Positions 1-6,006 of a stretch of 11,455 nucleotides of DNA are shown here, in pieces (the stretch's first letter is position 1; each line of letters starts with the position of its first letter). A program made the translations under genes and the position numbers. The notes beneath the pieces were generated by a model. The model ran no database searches, was not told the origin of the DNA, and was given only the letters and a program-made list of their open reading frames with translations. This DNA comes from an uncultured Synechococcus sp. (GTDB lineage: Bacteria > Cyanobacteriota > Cyanobacteriia > PCC-6307 > Cyanobiaceae), in NCBI GenBank assembly GCA_913040905.1, contig CAJWIC010000029.1, forward strand, positions 1-11,455, written 5' to 3'.

Positions 1-23
1 TGGTCATGAGAACGGAAAGAAAT

Positions 24-37
24 GTTCCCGAGGGAAC
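24..37. repeat. Inverted repeat GTTCCC/GGGAAC
   Basis: The arms GTTCCC and GGGAAC are exact inverted repeats separated by GA. As RNA this gives a five-pair stem with a four-base loop. It lies 17 bases from the possible leftward ATG at position 7, so it would fall in that gene's 5' leader if the gene is real. No T-run follows on either strand, so it is not a standard terminator. Confidence 0.45.
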
Positions 38-49
38 GGTTTAAGGAAG

Positions 50-66
50 GGCAGGGATGCCCTGCC
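50..66. repeat. 7-bp hairpin GGCAGGG/CCCTGCC
   Basis: The arms GGCAGGG and CCCTGCC pair perfectly around a three-base loop, giving a stable GC-rich hairpin. On the minus strand it is followed by CTTCCTT, only weakly pyrimidine-rich. It could be an attenuator or a leader structure for a leftward transcript, or a weak terminator. The sequence does not decide between these. Confidence 0.5.
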
Positions 67-100
67 TCAATCCAATGTAACGGAAGATTGAGAGGTGTGT

Positions 101-119
101 TCGGTTATTGCGCAACCGA
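101..119. repeat. 6-bp hairpin TCGGTT/AACCGA
   Basis: The arms TCGGTT and AACCGA form an exact inverted repeat with a seven-base spacer. This spacing suits either an RNA hairpin or a dimeric regulator site. It lies between the possible leftward leader and the possible small rightward ORF at 191. Its function is unknown. Confidence 0.4.
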
Positions 120-190
120 TTGATCAGAGTCCTGCCAGGAACTGGGCAGCTCACAAAGATTTAAGGTTTTGATGTTGTTCGGAGCCTGTT

Positions 191-337
191 TTGGTCCTGA
201 TCCGTTGGCTCCACGCTGGACGTCGTCTCGAGGAAACCGTTCCACTCGCATTGGCCCGCCACAGGCGCAACGAACTTGAGGCCCTGGGAGCCACGATCTA
301 TTGGAGCGAGCGACTGGTCTCGACCGGCCTCAGCTGA
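191..337 (+). CDS. Possible 48-aa basic small protein, TTG start
   Basis: I do not recognise this ORF with certainty. It has no ATG, but a TTG at 191 is preceded by GGAG (181-184) at six-base spacing, a good ribosome binding site. The frame runs to TGA at 335-337. The product begins with VLIRWLHAGRRLEE, continues with ALARHRRNELEALGA and ends IYWSERLVSTGLS. It is basic and amphipathic, with Trp residues at both ends. The composition looks more like a real helical protein than the frame opened by ATG at 172, which has many Pro, Ser and Arg. It ends 32 bases before the lipoprotein ATG, so the two could be co-transcribed. It may be spurious. Confidence 0.42.
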   Translation: MVLIRWLHAGRRLEETVPLALARHRRNELEALGATIYWSERLVSTGLS

Positions 338-369
338 GACGCTGAATCAAAACAACGTTTCTGCGTCGG

Positions 370-702
370 ATGAAACGCCGTCATTTCGTCCTGCCATTTA
401 TGGCAGTGGCCTGCCTGACCATCAGCAGCTGTAGCTCAGGGCCGTCGTCTTTCGGCGACGATCCAACCAACCAAGCGGCCCTTGAGCAGCTGGAACTGCG
501 GGTGAATCAGCTGGAGCGGAAACTCAGTTCCACAACTCCCGGGGATGGAGATCTCGATCCGAACGTCCCTGCCGGTCCACTTCAGTCCCTCACCCTGCGT
601 CTGGGGACGGATGACGATCGACTGCGGCTCTACTGGGCCGATGGTCAATCCAGCGATCTGCTCTGCAGCGAAGAAGGCAAAGGTGTCTGGGCCTGTGGCT
701 AA
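370..702 (+). CDS. Small predicted lipoprotein with coiled coil
   Basis: The 110-residue product begins MKRRHF, followed by a hydrophobic stretch (residues 7-18) and the lipobox ISSC, with Cys21 as the predicted lipidation site. It is probably exported and anchored in a membrane. Residues 35-53 (AALEQLELRVNQLERKL) form a short heptad-like coiled coil, followed by a Gly/Pro/Asp linker. A compact C-terminal part contains LRLYWADG and ends GVWACG, with two Cys (99 and 109) that could form a disulfide. I know no family for it. The ATG at 370 is supported by the signal sequence, although the ribosome binding site is weak. The frame stops at TAA (700-702), but the same frame then stays open to 888. 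Confidence 0.72.
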   Translation: MKRRHFVLPFMAVACLTISSCSSGPSSFGDDPTNQAALEQLELRVNQLERKLSSTTPGDGDLDPNVPAGPLQSLTLRLGTDDDRLRLYWADGQSSDLLCSEEGKGVWACG

Positions 703-888
703 TCCCTCCAGTGCCGATCAGAGCGCAGCGTCACGTCACCGCTACAGGTCTGTCACCCACGGTGTGGACTGCCCGCTCTCAGCGATGTCAACGGTTTTTG
801 GTTTCGATTCAAGGGAGGGGAACCGGGCTGGCTAGAGCCAGATGCTTCTGTCCCAATAGTCGAGGCCGACAACGGGCCGCTGGGCTGA
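703..888 (+). other. In-frame open extension beyond the lipoprotein stop
   Basis: After the TAA at 700-702, the same frame runs 61 more codons to TGA at 886-888. Its second half has a protein-like composition, with the segment DVNGFWFRFKGGEPGWLEPD. The first half (many Arg, Ser, Cys) is less convincing. There is no ATG, GTG or TTG in frame that would let it stand as a separate gene. It may be the decayed remainder of a longer lipoprotein, a readthrough product, or chance. If it is not coding, this is simply the 3' intergenic region. It also holds the small inverted repeat CTGGC/GCCAG at 828-841. Confidence 0.25.
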
Positions 889-891
889 AGC

Positions 892-1803
892 TCAGGTCAT
901 CAGCTGCTCAAGCGCCTTGCTCCAGCTGGGGTCGGTCGACCAGACCTCACGTCGGGTCAATGAAAAGGCGATTCTCTTCTCGGCGTAGGCCGCCTCATTG
1001 ATGAAGACCGGCCAGGCCTCACCGTGATCCTGCTGGAGGGACACCGCTTCTCCCTTCGGAGATTCGAAGACAACAGCTCCATCCATCAGCGGCTGCCAAT
1101 CCTGTCCCTGGAGGTGTTGATGCACCAGCGCAGCGGCACGATCCCGTGAATCACGCGGCAGATCCACACTGCCGAGGTGACGATGCACCACCAGGCTGTG
1201 GGGGTCCCGGCCATGCCCTGCTCGTGCCGCGGCCAACTGCTGCAGACAGGTCTCGAGGGCGATCCTGGTCTGGCGTACCACCCGCGCATCCAGGACTCCC
1301 TGGGGCACGGGGCCCACTTCAATCACCAGTCCGCAGGGCCATTGCTCCACCAGAAATCCAGTCTGGGCCGCATCCGCTTCATGCAGGTAGACCGGCAGTC
1401 CAAGCGCCCCTTGAACCCGTGCCGCCAGGGCCAGATCGGCGGGCCGCCGGCCGTACACAACCAAACAGCTGCCCATGGCCGCTGTGGTGCTGTGCAGATC
1501 CAGGGCCACCCGGCAAGGGGTCGCGCTGGCGGGGCCGTGCAACGCGAGGAGCTGCCGAGCGCGCTGCAGTTCCTGCTCCTGCCCACCCTGATTCAGACGA
1601 TCCGGCGTGAAGCAGCGGTTGAGGTCGCGGTCGACGTAGCGACGGTTGACGGCACGAGCTTCGGGATTACCGATTTCAAGAGCCAAGGAAAGGCCAGCGG
1701 TTTCCAGCAGATCGGGCTGCTCACGCCATTGGTCGACCAGCCAGGCCCCATTGATTTCATTGCCGTGGGTGCCACCAACCACCAGCACATCGCAGCGGGT
1801 CAT
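892..1803 (-). CDS. Aspartoacylase (AspA/AstE family zinc deacylase)
   Basis: This zinc carboxypeptidase-fold enzyme is of the type that hydrolyses N-acyl-aspartate to aspartate and a carboxylate. The product has 303 residues, close to the usual size of about 300-315. Visible active-site elements are HGNE (His13 and Glu16, zinc ligands), RDLNR (Asn62 and Arg63, substrate binding), DLHST (His104, third zinc ligand), IEVGP (Glu162, catalytic acid/base) and Tyr273 near the C-terminus. I chose the ATG at 1803 because the conserved fold begins at once with [13 protein letters not shown]. The frame stays open to an ATG at 1899, but that would add 32 unconserved residues and overlap the divergent GST gene. 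A GTG lies directly before the chosen ATG. The physiological substrate in a photoautotroph is not evident. Confidence 0.9.
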   Translation of the reverse strand: MTRCDVLVVGGTHGNEINGAWLVDQWREQPDLLETAGLSLALEIGNPEARAVNRRYVDRDLNRCFTPDRLNQGGQEQELQRARQLLALHGPASATPCRVALDLHSTTAAMGSCLVVYGRRPADLALAARVQGALGLPVYLHEADAAQTGFLVEQWPCGLVIEVGPVPQGVLDARVVRQTRIALETCLQQLAAARAGHGRDPHSLVVHRHLGSVDLPRDSRDRAAALVHQHLQGQDWQPLMDGAVVFESPKGEAVSLQQDHGEAWPVFINEAAYAEKRIAFSLTRREVWSTDPSWSKALEQLMT

Positions 1804-1873
1804 CACGACGCTTCGACATCGACCTGACTGAAGCATGGGAAACCGCAAGACTGAGGCCAACAGCATCTGAGCC

Positions 1874-2845
1874 ATGGCCATCCCTCCGGCTCTTGTCATC
1901 GCCGCACGTCAGGGCTGGCGATGGCAGTGGCAGCAATTGATGGGAGGTCTGGGACCGGCCGATGCGGAAGGGAATTACCGGCGACCCAGCAGCGATCACC
2001 TCAGCACCTCCCTGCCCCCGTTCGTCAAAGCAACGCTTCCAGAGCAGCGTCGGCCCCTGCTGATCCTTGGGAGAAGCTGTCCCTGGGCCCACCGCACCTG
2101 GCTGGTGCATCAACTGCGACAACTCGGCGGCAGCCTCAAGCTGATGGTCGCCAGTGCCGACCACCGCGCCGGCCGCTGGCAACTGGATCCCCCCTGGCAG
2201 GGATGCCACACATTGCTGGAGCTCTACCGGCGTTGCGGTGCACCTCCCTCGTACCGGGCCACTGTGCCGGTGCTGGTGGATCCCAGCGGTCCTCAAATCC
2301 TCGGCAACGACAGTGCCCGGTTGGTGGAGCTGCTCAACCATTGGCCGGCACCGGATACGGCACCGGATCTGGCACCAGCGCATCAAGCTGAGAGCATCGA
2401 GCGTTGGCAGTCGCTGCTGCAACCTGCCGTCAATGACGGGGTCTACCGCTGTGGATTCGCCCGAACACAGGCGGCCTACAACCGTGCCGAAACAGACCTG
2501 TTCCAGGCTCTTGACCAGGTCGAACAGGCCCTGGCAGACGGACGGCCCTGGCTCTGCGGCAATCAGCTCACCCTTGCGGATATCCGACTGTTTCCAACCC
2601 TGATCCGTTGGGAACTGGTCTACGCCCCCCTGTTCGGCTGCAGCCGTCGGCCCCTCTGGCAGTTCCCCCATCTCTGGAGCTGGCGGCAACGCTTCCACGC
2701 GCTGGCGGGTGTGGACGACACCTGTGATGCCAGCGCCTGGCGCCATGACTACTTCGGGGCCTTATTCCCACTCAATCCCGGTGGAATTGTTCCGGCCGGT
2801 CCGGACCTGAGCACACTGGTGAGTGCCGGCACACCCAGGCCATGA
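1874..2845 (+). CDS. Glutathionyl-hydroquinone reductase-like glutathione S-transferase
   Basis: This 323-residue cytosolic enzyme is of the Xi class (ECM4/YqjG type). Such enzymes remove glutathione from glutathionyl-hydroquinones and use a catalytic Cys instead of the Ser or Tyr of other GSTs. The family motif CPWAHR is at residues 69-74, with Cys69 the predicted nucleophile. The thioredoxin-fold part continues through TVPVLVD (130-136) and [11 protein letters not shown] (145-155). The all-helical C-terminal domain has [15 protein letters not shown] (232-246) and the typical tail [18 protein letters not shown] (293-310). Its stop overlaps the next gene's start by four bases (ATGA), so the two are probably translationally coupled. 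Only 70 bases separate it from the divergent aspartoacylase. The native substrate, perhaps a quinone conjugate, is inferred. Confidence 0.88.
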   Translation: MAIPPALVIAARQGWRWQWQQLMGGLGPADAEGNYRRPSSDHLSTSLPPFVKATLPEQRRPLLILGRSCPWAHRTWLVHQLRQLGGSLKLMVASADHRAGRWQLDPPWQGCHTLLELYRRCGAPPSYRATVPVLVDPSGPQILGNDSARLVELLNHWPAPDTAPDLAPAHQAESIERWQSLLQPAVNDGVYRCGFARTQAAYNRAETDLFQALDQVEQALADGRPWLCGNQLTLADIRLFPTLIRWELVYAPLFGCSRRPLWQFPHLWSWRQRFHALAGVDDTCDASAWRHDYFGALFPLNPGGIVPAGPDLSTLVSAGTPRP

Positions 2846-3480
2846 CCACGGCTGATCCGCAATTTGAAGGGGTCTACGGCCCCTACTCGATCACCGAAAC
2901 CGACCGCCGCGACGTGCAGCGCTACCGCCTGGCTCTGCTGACCACAGGTCTGGCTCTGCTGGCGGGGGTTCTGCATTGCTGGCTGCTTGGTGCCCCTTGG
3001 GCCTGGCTCTGGATCCTTCCCATGGGCAGCAGCCTCGGACTGGCCCTGTTGTGGATTCACATCTACCTCCGCCCCCTGCACAGGGCACTTCAGCTCTTCT
3101 GGCTCATGGGCTGCATTGGTTGGGCCACCCTCCTGATCAGCGTAGGACCGACCCATGCCCTGATCACCCTGGCGGATCAACGCCTCTGGATCCTGGCCAT
3201 CGGGCCCCTGTTCGCCGCCCTGGCGGGCATCGGCTTCAAGGAGTTCTTCTGCTTCCAGCGCCCGGAGGCGATCGGCCTCACCCTGCTGCTGCCTTTGGCT
3301 CTGCTGGGGCAATTGGCCGGCCTGACCACCCCTCAGGTCTGTCTCACGCTGATGGCGTTGGCTGCAACCCTGCTGGTGGTTCTCGCCCTGCGCAAGTTCG
3401 GGATGGACGCCTCTGCTGATGTGGGGGACAAGAGCGTGTTTGCTTACCTGGACGGTCAACTGCCGGCGCGCACCTCGTGA
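2842..3480 (+). CDS. DUF2301 family integral membrane protein
   Basis: This 212-residue membrane protein probably has six transmembrane segments, around residues 30-49, 52-76, 84-101, 114-131, 143-161 and 165-184. The charged N-terminus reads GVYGPYSITETDRRDVQRYR. The motif GIGFKEFFCFQRPEA (129-143) is characteristic of the DUF2301 family, common in cyanobacteria and of unknown function. It lies between a GST-like reductase and an ABC-F ATPase, overlapping both by four bases (ATGA before, GTGA after), which is strong evidence for one polycistronic unit. The Cys in FKEFFCF may be a functional or redox residue, but that is speculation. Confidence 0.85.
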   Translation: MTTADPQFEGVYGPYSITETDRRDVQRYRLALLTTGLALLAGVLHCWLLGAPWAWLWILPMGSSLGLALLWIHIYLRPLHRALQLFWLMGCIGWATLLISVGPTHALITLADQRLWILAIGPLFAALAGIGFKEFFCFQRPEAIGLTLLLPLALLGQLAGLTTPQVCLTLMALAATLLVVLALRKFGMDASADVGDKSVFAYLDGQLPARTS

Positions 3481-5378
3481 GTCTGATCAGCCTTGTGGGT
3501 GCCGCCAAGGACTTCGGCGTCCGCACCCTGTTTGCCGATCTTGAACTGCACATCGGTGAGGGGGAACGGCTGGGCCTGATCGGCCCGAACGGCGCCGGCA
3601 AGTCCACCCTGCTGAAGGTGCTGGCGGGCAGCGAACCACTGGGGGCCGGGGAACGACGTTGTTCCCCCAGGCTGCGGGTGGAGCTGGTGGGTCAGGAGAG
3701 CCGTGTCACCCCCGGGCTGACCGTGCTGGAGCAGGTGCTGGAGGGCTGCGGCGCCAAGCGGGACCTGCTGCTGCGCTTCAGCGCCCTCAGCGATGCAGTG
3801 GCGGCAGCCCCTGAGGACGAGACCCTGCTGTCTGAACTGGGCCAGCTGAGCCAGCGCATGGACGATGAGGAGGCCTGGAGCCTGGAGCAGCAATGTCGCG
3901 AAGTGCTGCAGAAACTGGGCATCAGTGATCTCCAGCGCCCGGTGGCGGATCTGTCAGGCGGCTATCGGAAGCGGGTTGGCCTGGCTTCAGCCCTGGTGGG
4001 CTGCCCGGATGTGCTGCTGCTGGATGAGCCCACCAACCATCTGGATGCTGCCGCCGTGGAGTGGCTGCAGAGCTGGTTGGAGCGCTACCCGGGCGCGCTG
4101 GTGCTGGTGACCCACGACCGCTACGTGCTCGATCGAGTCACCAACCGCATGGTGGAAGTGGACCGCGGCCGAGCCCGCACCTACCAAGGCAACTACAGCA
4201 CGTTTCTCCAGCACAAGGCGGAGGAGGAGGCCTCGGAGGCGTCCTCAGCCGCCAAGTTCCGAGGCGTTCTGCGCCGGGAGCTGGCCTGGCTCCGGCAGGG
4301 TCCCAAAGCCCGCAGCACCAAGCAGAAGGCCCGCCTGCAACGGATCGAGGCCATGCGCGAAGCACCACTTCAGCAACAGCGTAAAACCCTTGAGATGGCC
4401 AGTGTCAGCCGCCGCATCGGCAAGCTTGTGATCGAGGCGGAATCCGTGGGGGTGACGGTCGATGGCAAGCCTGAAGGACGTTCGCTGCTGCGCGATTTCA
4501 GTTACAGCTTCAGCCCGGAAGATCGCATCGGCATCATCGGGCCTAATGGCAGCGGCAAATCCACCCTGCTGGATCTGATTGCCGGTCGGCGCCAGACCAC
4601 CTCCGGAACACTGCGCCTGGGTGAGACCGTTCACATCGGCTACCTCGACCAACACACCGGAGCCTTCACCGAAGGGAAAGGCCTCCAACGCAAGGTGATC
4701 GAATTCGTCGAGGAAGCTGCCAGCCGCATCGAAGTTGGCGGTGAGCAGATCACCGCATCCCAATTGCTGGAGCGGTTTCTGTTCCCCCCTGCCCAGCAGC
4801 ACAGCCCCCTGGCCAAGCTGTCCGGTGGAGAGCGTCGGCGTCTGACCCTCTGCCGGATGCTGATCCAGGCCCCGAATGTGCTGCTGCTGGATGAACCCAC
4901 CAATGATCTTGACGTGCGCACCCTGAGTGTTCTGGAGGATTTCCTGGAGGACTTCCAGGGCTGCGTGATCGTTGTGTCCCACGACCGTTACTTTCTGGAT
5001 CGCACCGTTGACCGCCTGTTCTGCTTTGAACAGGGACGTCTGCAACGGTTCGAAGGCAACTACAGCGGCTTTCTCGAGCAGCAGCGTCTGCAGGAACGGC
5101 AACGGAGCTCAACCTCAGCACCGGCCAGGAAGGCAGATGCCCGCCAGTCCAAGACAACGCCCGTGGGGCCAAGGCGTCGCAGCTTCAAGGAAACCAAGGA
5201 ACTGCAGCAACTTGACCAGCGACTGCCCCAACTGGAGCAACGCAAAGCAGCGCTAGAGGAGAAGCTCGCCACCCATGGCACGGATCTATCCGAACTCAGC
5301 CTGGAACTGGCGGAGCTGATTGCCACGATTGAGGCGGCGGAAGAGCGATGGCTGGAACTCAGCGAGCTTCAAGCCTGA
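3477..5378 (+). CDS. uup: Uup-type ABC-F ATPase
   Basis: This is a soluble protein with two ABC ATPase domains and no membrane segments. The ABC-F family acts on ribosomes rather than in transport; Uup is also linked to transposon excision and DNA-intermediate stability. Of 633 residues, the first ABC domain has GPNGAGKST (36-44), LSGGYRKR (159-166), LLLDEPTNHLD (180-190) and THDR (212-215). The interdomain linker has the Uup-like WLRQGPKARSTKQKAR (271-286). The second domain has GPNGSGKST (355-363), LSGGERRR (448-455), LLLDEPTNDLD (469-479) and SHDR (501-504). A basic tether and a C-terminal coiled coil (about 567-631) favour Uup over EttA. It starts at GTG 3477, overlapping the DUF2301 stop. 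Confidence 0.93.
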   Translation: MSLISLVGAAKDFGVRTLFADLELHIGEGERLGLIGPNGAGKSTLLKVLAGSEPLGAGERRCSPRLRVELVGQESRVTPGLTVLEQVLEGCGAKRDLLLRFSALSDAVAAAPEDETLLSELGQLSQRMDDEEAWSLEQQCREVLQKLGISDLQRPVADLSGGYRKRVGLASALVGCPDVLLLDEPTNHLDAAAVEWLQSWLERYPGALVLVTHDRYVLDRVTNRMVEVDRGRARTYQGNYSTFLQHKAEEEASEASSAAKFRGVLRRELAWLRQGPKARSTKQKARLQRIEAMREAPLQQQRKTLEMASVSRRIGKLVIEAESVGVTVDGKPEGRSLLRDFSYSFSPEDRIGIIGPNGSGKSTLLDLIAGRRQTTSGTLRLGETVHIGYLDQHTGAFTEGKGLQRKVIEFVEEAASRIEVGGEQITASQLLERFLFPPAQQHSPLAKLSGGERRRLTLCRMLIQAPNVLLLDEPTNDLDVRTLSVLEDFLEDFQGCVIVVSHDRYFLDRTVDRLFCFEQGRLQRFEGNYSGFLEQQRLQERQRSSTSAPARKADARQSKTTPVGPRRRSFKETKELQQLDQRLPQLEQRKAALEEKLATHGTDLSELSLELAELIATIEAAEERWLELSELQA

Positions 5379-5460
5379 TGTCAGCGAATGGTTGAAAAGG
5401 GAATCGCAAGAGCAGGAACTGTCCATCAGCCGTAAAGTGACCTGCGACGAAAATGTCCCC

Positions 5461-5679
5461 ATGAAATCGATCGACGAGCACATTCAGAAGGACAAGACCG
5501 ACATCGAAGCAGCCAAGGCAGCCGGCGACGACGCCAAGGTCCGCCACCTCGAGGGTGAGCTCCACTCGCTCGAGGAGTACAAGGAGCACAACCCAAACGA
5601 CAAGCACGACCCCACATCCCTGGAGTTGTATTGCGATGCCAACCCTGACGCTGACGAGTGCCGCGTCTACGACGACTGA
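5461..5679 (+). CDS. cp12: CP12-like Calvin-cycle regulator, N-terminal pair missing
   Basis: CP12 is a small, largely disordered protein that, when oxidised in the dark, binds GAPDH and then phosphoribulokinase and inactivates both. This 72-residue version has the complete GAPDH-binding tail LELYCDANPDADECRVYDD, with Cys58 and Cys67 in the canonical Cys-X8-Cys spacing. It lacks the N-terminal Cys pair and the AWD-VEEL core motif of plant-type CP12. In their place is a highly charged helical segment (residues 5-42, rich in Lys, Glu and Ala). The ATG at 5461 is the only ATG in frame next to the conserved body; a longer frame upstream overlaps uup and looks non-coding. It lies 82 bases after uup, so it may be read from that operon or from its own promoter. 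Confidence 0.88.
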   Translation: MKSIDEHIQKDKTDIEAAKAAGDDAKVRHLEGELHSLEEYKEHNPNDKHDPTSLELYCDANPDADECRVYDD

Positions 5680-5693
5680 GGTTTTGTGAGATC

Positions 5694-5717
5694 GGGAGCT
5701 GACCTAACTCAGCTCCC
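5694..5717. terminator. Bidirectional hairpin between CP12 and a convergent gene
   Basis: The arms GGGAGCTGA and TCAGCTCCC pair perfectly over nine bases around a six-base loop. The hairpin begins 14 bases after the CP12 stop and ends 11 bases before the stop of the convergent 60-residue gene. The position and strength suit a shared terminator or a 3'-end stabilising structure. Neither side has a clear T-run, so factor-independent termination is not certain. Confidence 0.6.
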
Positions 5718-5728
5718 TCAGACAACGA

Positions 5729-5911
5729 TCAGTACTCGTCGTTGTAGTCCGACGGGCTGCCGGTGAGGCTGCAAACAACGGCTTCCTGTCGCTTCATGGC
5801 GCGCACCTTGGCAATGGGACGTCCCATGCGTCGGAGCACGGCTATTTCCTCCTCTGTCTGACAACGGGCTATGACGGAACCCTTGTCATCAAGGCAGGTG
5901 TAGAAGGTCAT
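5729..5911 (-). CDS. Conserved-looking 60-aa protein, function unknown
   Basis: I know no functional family for this one, but it resembles a short hypothetical protein I associate with marine picocyanobacteria. It starts MTFYTCLDDKGSVIARC, continues with TEEEIAVLRRMGRP and ends LTGSPSDYNDEY. The pattern suggests a beta hairpin, a helix and an acidic Tyr-rich tail. Three Cys (6, 17 and 47) could be redox-active or bind a metal. I chose the ATG at 5911; the frame is open to 5986, but the extra 25 residues look non-coding. A GTG lies directly before this ATG. It sits 95 bases downstream of obgE on the same strand and converges on CP12, sharing the hairpin at 5694-5717. Confidence 0.75.
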   Translation of the reverse strand: MTFYTCLDDKGSVIARCQTEEEIAVLRRMGRPIAKVRAMKRQEAVVCSLTGSPSDYNDEY

Positions 5912-6006
5912 CACGGATGCTTGGATCACTATTCCGTTATGGCGGTGTCTGGGCCCATTCACAACCACCGATGTGGTGGCCGACACGGATCAGGTTCGAT
6001 GGGGCT

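Larger units (their letters stand above)
1..170 (-). promoter_or_regulatory. Possible leader of a leftward gene starting at the window edge
   Basis: Read on the minus strand, the window ends with ATG ACC A (positions 7 to 1), which would encode Met-Thr. The bases before it have no convincing Shine-Dalgarno sequence. The stretch carries three small inverted repeats, listed separately, and no long open frame on either strand. Met-Thr is how cyanobacterial D1 (psbA) proteins begin, and I recall psbA lying near the aspartoacylase gene in picocyanobacteria, so this may be a psbA 5' region. Only two codons are visible, so this is a guess. I found no good -35/-10 pair. The alternative is that it is the intergenic tail of an unrelated upstream gene. 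Confidence 0.3.

Noticed and set aside
828..841. CTGGC/GCCAG inverted repeat as terminator for aspartoacylase or the lipoprotein
   Set aside because: The stem is only five bases, has no T-run and lies about 50 bases beyond the aspartoacylase stop; too weak to call.
1757..2746. Minus-strand ORF (329 codons) antisense to the GST gene
   Set aside because: It covers the GST with its clear CPWAHR and C-terminal motifs; its own translation has no domain and would also overlap the aspartoacylase start.
2749..3459. Minus-strand ORF (236 codons) antisense to the DUF2301 gene
   Set aside because: The Gln/Glu-rich translation is what the reverse complement of Leu-rich membrane-protein codons produces; not a real gene.
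4245..5102. Minus-strand ORF (285 codons) antisense to uup
   Set aside because: It mirrors conserved Walker and signature motifs of the ABC-F gene; no motifs of its own.
5320..5460. N-terminal extension of CP12 overlapping uup
   Set aside because: The extra 47 residues overlap the end of uup, contain no CP12 motif or Cys pair in the right place, and the ATG at 5461 begins the conserved body.
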